From assembly GCA_027457005.1 (NCBI GenBank), contig DAIDTV010000118.1:1-5484 (forward strand): 5,484 nucleotides of DNA. Direction: 5' to 3'. The notes below the pieces were generated by a model. That model did no database searches. It was given only the letters and a program-made list of their open reading frames with translations, and had not been told where the DNA came from. Source of the DNA: Chloroflexota bacterium. Its GTDB lineage: Bacteria > Chloroflexota > Limnocylindria > Limnocylindrales > CSP1-4. Of the stretch, positions 4,565-5,484 are shown piece by piece. Every line of letters begins with the position of its first letter. Positions within the stretch are counted from its first letter, which is position 1. The position numbers and the translations under genes were made by a program.

Positions 4565-5484
4565 GTGCACGAACTGTATCCACCCCTCGAACCCGGCCGG
4601 ACCGGCCACCTCCGCGTGTCGGAGATCCACGAGGTCTACTGGGAGGAGAGCGGGAGCCAGGCAGGCACGCCGGTGGTGTTCGTGCACGGCGGCCCCGGTG
4701 GCGGCGCGAGCGCCGACGACCGGCGCTTCTTCGACCCCGCGGCGTACCGGATCGTGCTGTTCGATCAGCGGGGCGCGGGGAAGAGCCGTCCCCACGCCAG
4801 CCTCGCGGAGAACACGACCTGGGACCTCGTCGCCGACATGGAGCGGCTGCGCGTGCATCTCGGCATCGAGCGCTGGGTCGTGTTCGGCGGCTCCTGGGGC
4901 AGCACCCTCGCGCTCGCCTACGCCGAGCGCCATCCCGACCGGGTGCGGGCGCTCGTCCTGCGCGGGATCTTCCTGCTGCGGCCGCACGAGATCCGGTGGT
5001 TCTACCAGGAAGGCGCGAGCTTCATCTTCCCCGACGCGTGGGAGGAGTACCTGGCACCGATCCCCGTGGCCGAGCGCGGCGACCTGGTCGCCGCGTACCA
5101 CCGGCGGCTCACCGGCGACGACCCGGTCATCCGCGCCGAGGCCGCGCGCGCCTGGAGCCGCTGGGAGGCGAGCACCAGCAAGCTGCAGCCGGATCCGCGG
5201 CTCATCGAGCGCTTCGGCGACGAGTCGATGGCCGACGCGTTCGCACGGATCGAGTGCCACTACTTCGTGAACGGCGGTTTCTTCGCCTCGCCCGACGAGC
5301 TCCTCGACGGCGTCGACCGCATTCGCGAGATACCGGCCGTGATCGTGCAGGGCCGCTACGACGTGGTCTGCCCCATCAGGACCGCCTGGGACCTCCACCG
5401 CCGCTGGCCGGAGGCCGACTTCCAGGTGGTCCCGGACGCGGGGCATTCGGCGATGGAGACGCCGACGATCGACCGCCTGGTGAC
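4565..5484 (+). CDS. pip: Proline iminopeptidase (alpha/beta hydrolase, peptidase family S33), 3' end outside window
   Basis: This enzyme releases N-terminal proline from peptides in the cytosol. From GTG 4565 the frame stays open to the window edge (306 residues seen). Family members are about 310-320 long, so only the last few residues are missing. The start is set by a GGAGG four bases upstream and by the typical N-terminus LYPPLEP followed by YWEESG. HGGPGGG (41-47) forms the oxyanion-hole loop and FDQRGAGKS (66-74) is the diagnostic family motif. GGSWGS (108-113) carries nucleophile Ser110, GRYDVVCP (263-270) carries Asp266, and DAGHS (291-295) carries His294, so the catalytic triad is complete. 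Glu201 (in SRWEAST) and Glu230 (in ARIECHYF) correspond to the two glutamates known in the Serratia enzyme to bind the substrate amino group, which supports iminopeptidase over a generic hydrolase. No signal peptide is seen. The gene is divergent from the acyltransferase, so independently expressed. Confidence 0.93.
   Translation, partial: MHELYPPLEPGRTGHLRVSEIHEVYWEESGSQAGTPVVFVHGGPGGGASADDRRFFDPAAYRIVLFDQRGAGKSRPHASLAENTTWDLVADMERLRVHLGIERWVVFGGSWGSTLALAYAERHPDRVRALVLRGIFLLRPHEIRWFYQEGASFIFPDAWEEYLAPIPVAERGDLVAAYHRRLTGDDPVIRAEAARAWSRWEASTSKLQPDPRLIERFGDESMADAFARIECHYFVNGGFFASPDELLDGVDRIREIPAVIVQGRYDVVCPIRTAWDLHRRWPEADFQVVPDAGHSAMETPTIDRLV

Noticed and set aside
2784..4583. 599-codon minus-strand frame overlapping the acyltransferase in another frame
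   Set aside because: It has no hydrophobic helices or motifs; the acyltransferase motifs lie in the neighbouring frame.
3912..5270. 452-codon plus-strand frame spanning acyltransferase antisense and the iminopeptidase
   Set aside because: It crosses two real genes in wrong frames and is composed mainly of Ser/Arg/Ala/Gly/Pro low-complexity residues.
4493..5446. 317-codon minus-strand frame opposite the proline iminopeptidase
   Set aside because: The plus strand has a complete catalytic triad and family motifs; the minus frame shows no domain and is an antisense shadow.

Overview
The window is very GC-rich (roughly 70% by eye) with strong G/C third-position bias, so long antisense shadow frames are common. 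The gene families, the GTG starts and the TAnnnT -10 boxes placed six bases before a start or presumed transcription start fit a GC-rich Chloroflexota or Actinomycetota bacterium. Nothing here settles the phylum. I see no tRNA, rRNA, CRISPR array, transposase or phage gene.

Layout. Positions 1-1184 (+) hold the C-terminal part of a DUF885-family putative zinc metallopeptidase that enters from outside the window. Positions 1256-2158 (+) encode a GNAT N-acetyltransferase with an apparently degenerate second acetyltransferase half at its N-terminus; a well-formed extended -10 lies just upstream and suggests a leaderless mRNA. A cytidylate-kinase-like gene starts at 2279 (+) behind a perfect Shine-Dalgarno. 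From about 4342 (possibly 4492) on the minus strand runs a membrane acyltransferase (acyltransferase-3/OafA type). A 222-base divergent region with two adjoining hairpins separates it from a proline iminopeptidase (4565 to window end, +), which lacks only its last residues.

The region that stands out is 2840-3090, where the kinase and the acyltransferase should converge and each end at its own stop. Neither does. The acyltransferase frame breaks off in its last membrane helix near 3077. It continues in frame into about 72 residues that are unmistakably the start of the metallo-beta-lactamase domain of ComEC (LDVGQGDAILL, ILVDTG, THPHEDHVGG). That shard is cut off in turn at about 2861, and the frame then runs antisense through the whole kinase gene. 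Reciprocally, the kinase frame loses its stop and reads antisense through the shard and half of the acyltransferase. The simplest reading is a rearrangement or a chimeric assembly/amplification product carrying a ~216-bp comEC fragment between two other genes. A new bifunctional enzyme is unlikely, because the lactamase part is far too short to fold.

Functionally the window is otherwise ordinary: two peptidases (DUF885, proline iminopeptidase), a small-molecule or protein acetyltransferase, a nucleotide-kinase relative and a surface-polymer acyltransferase. They seem to be separate transcription units and not one pathway.
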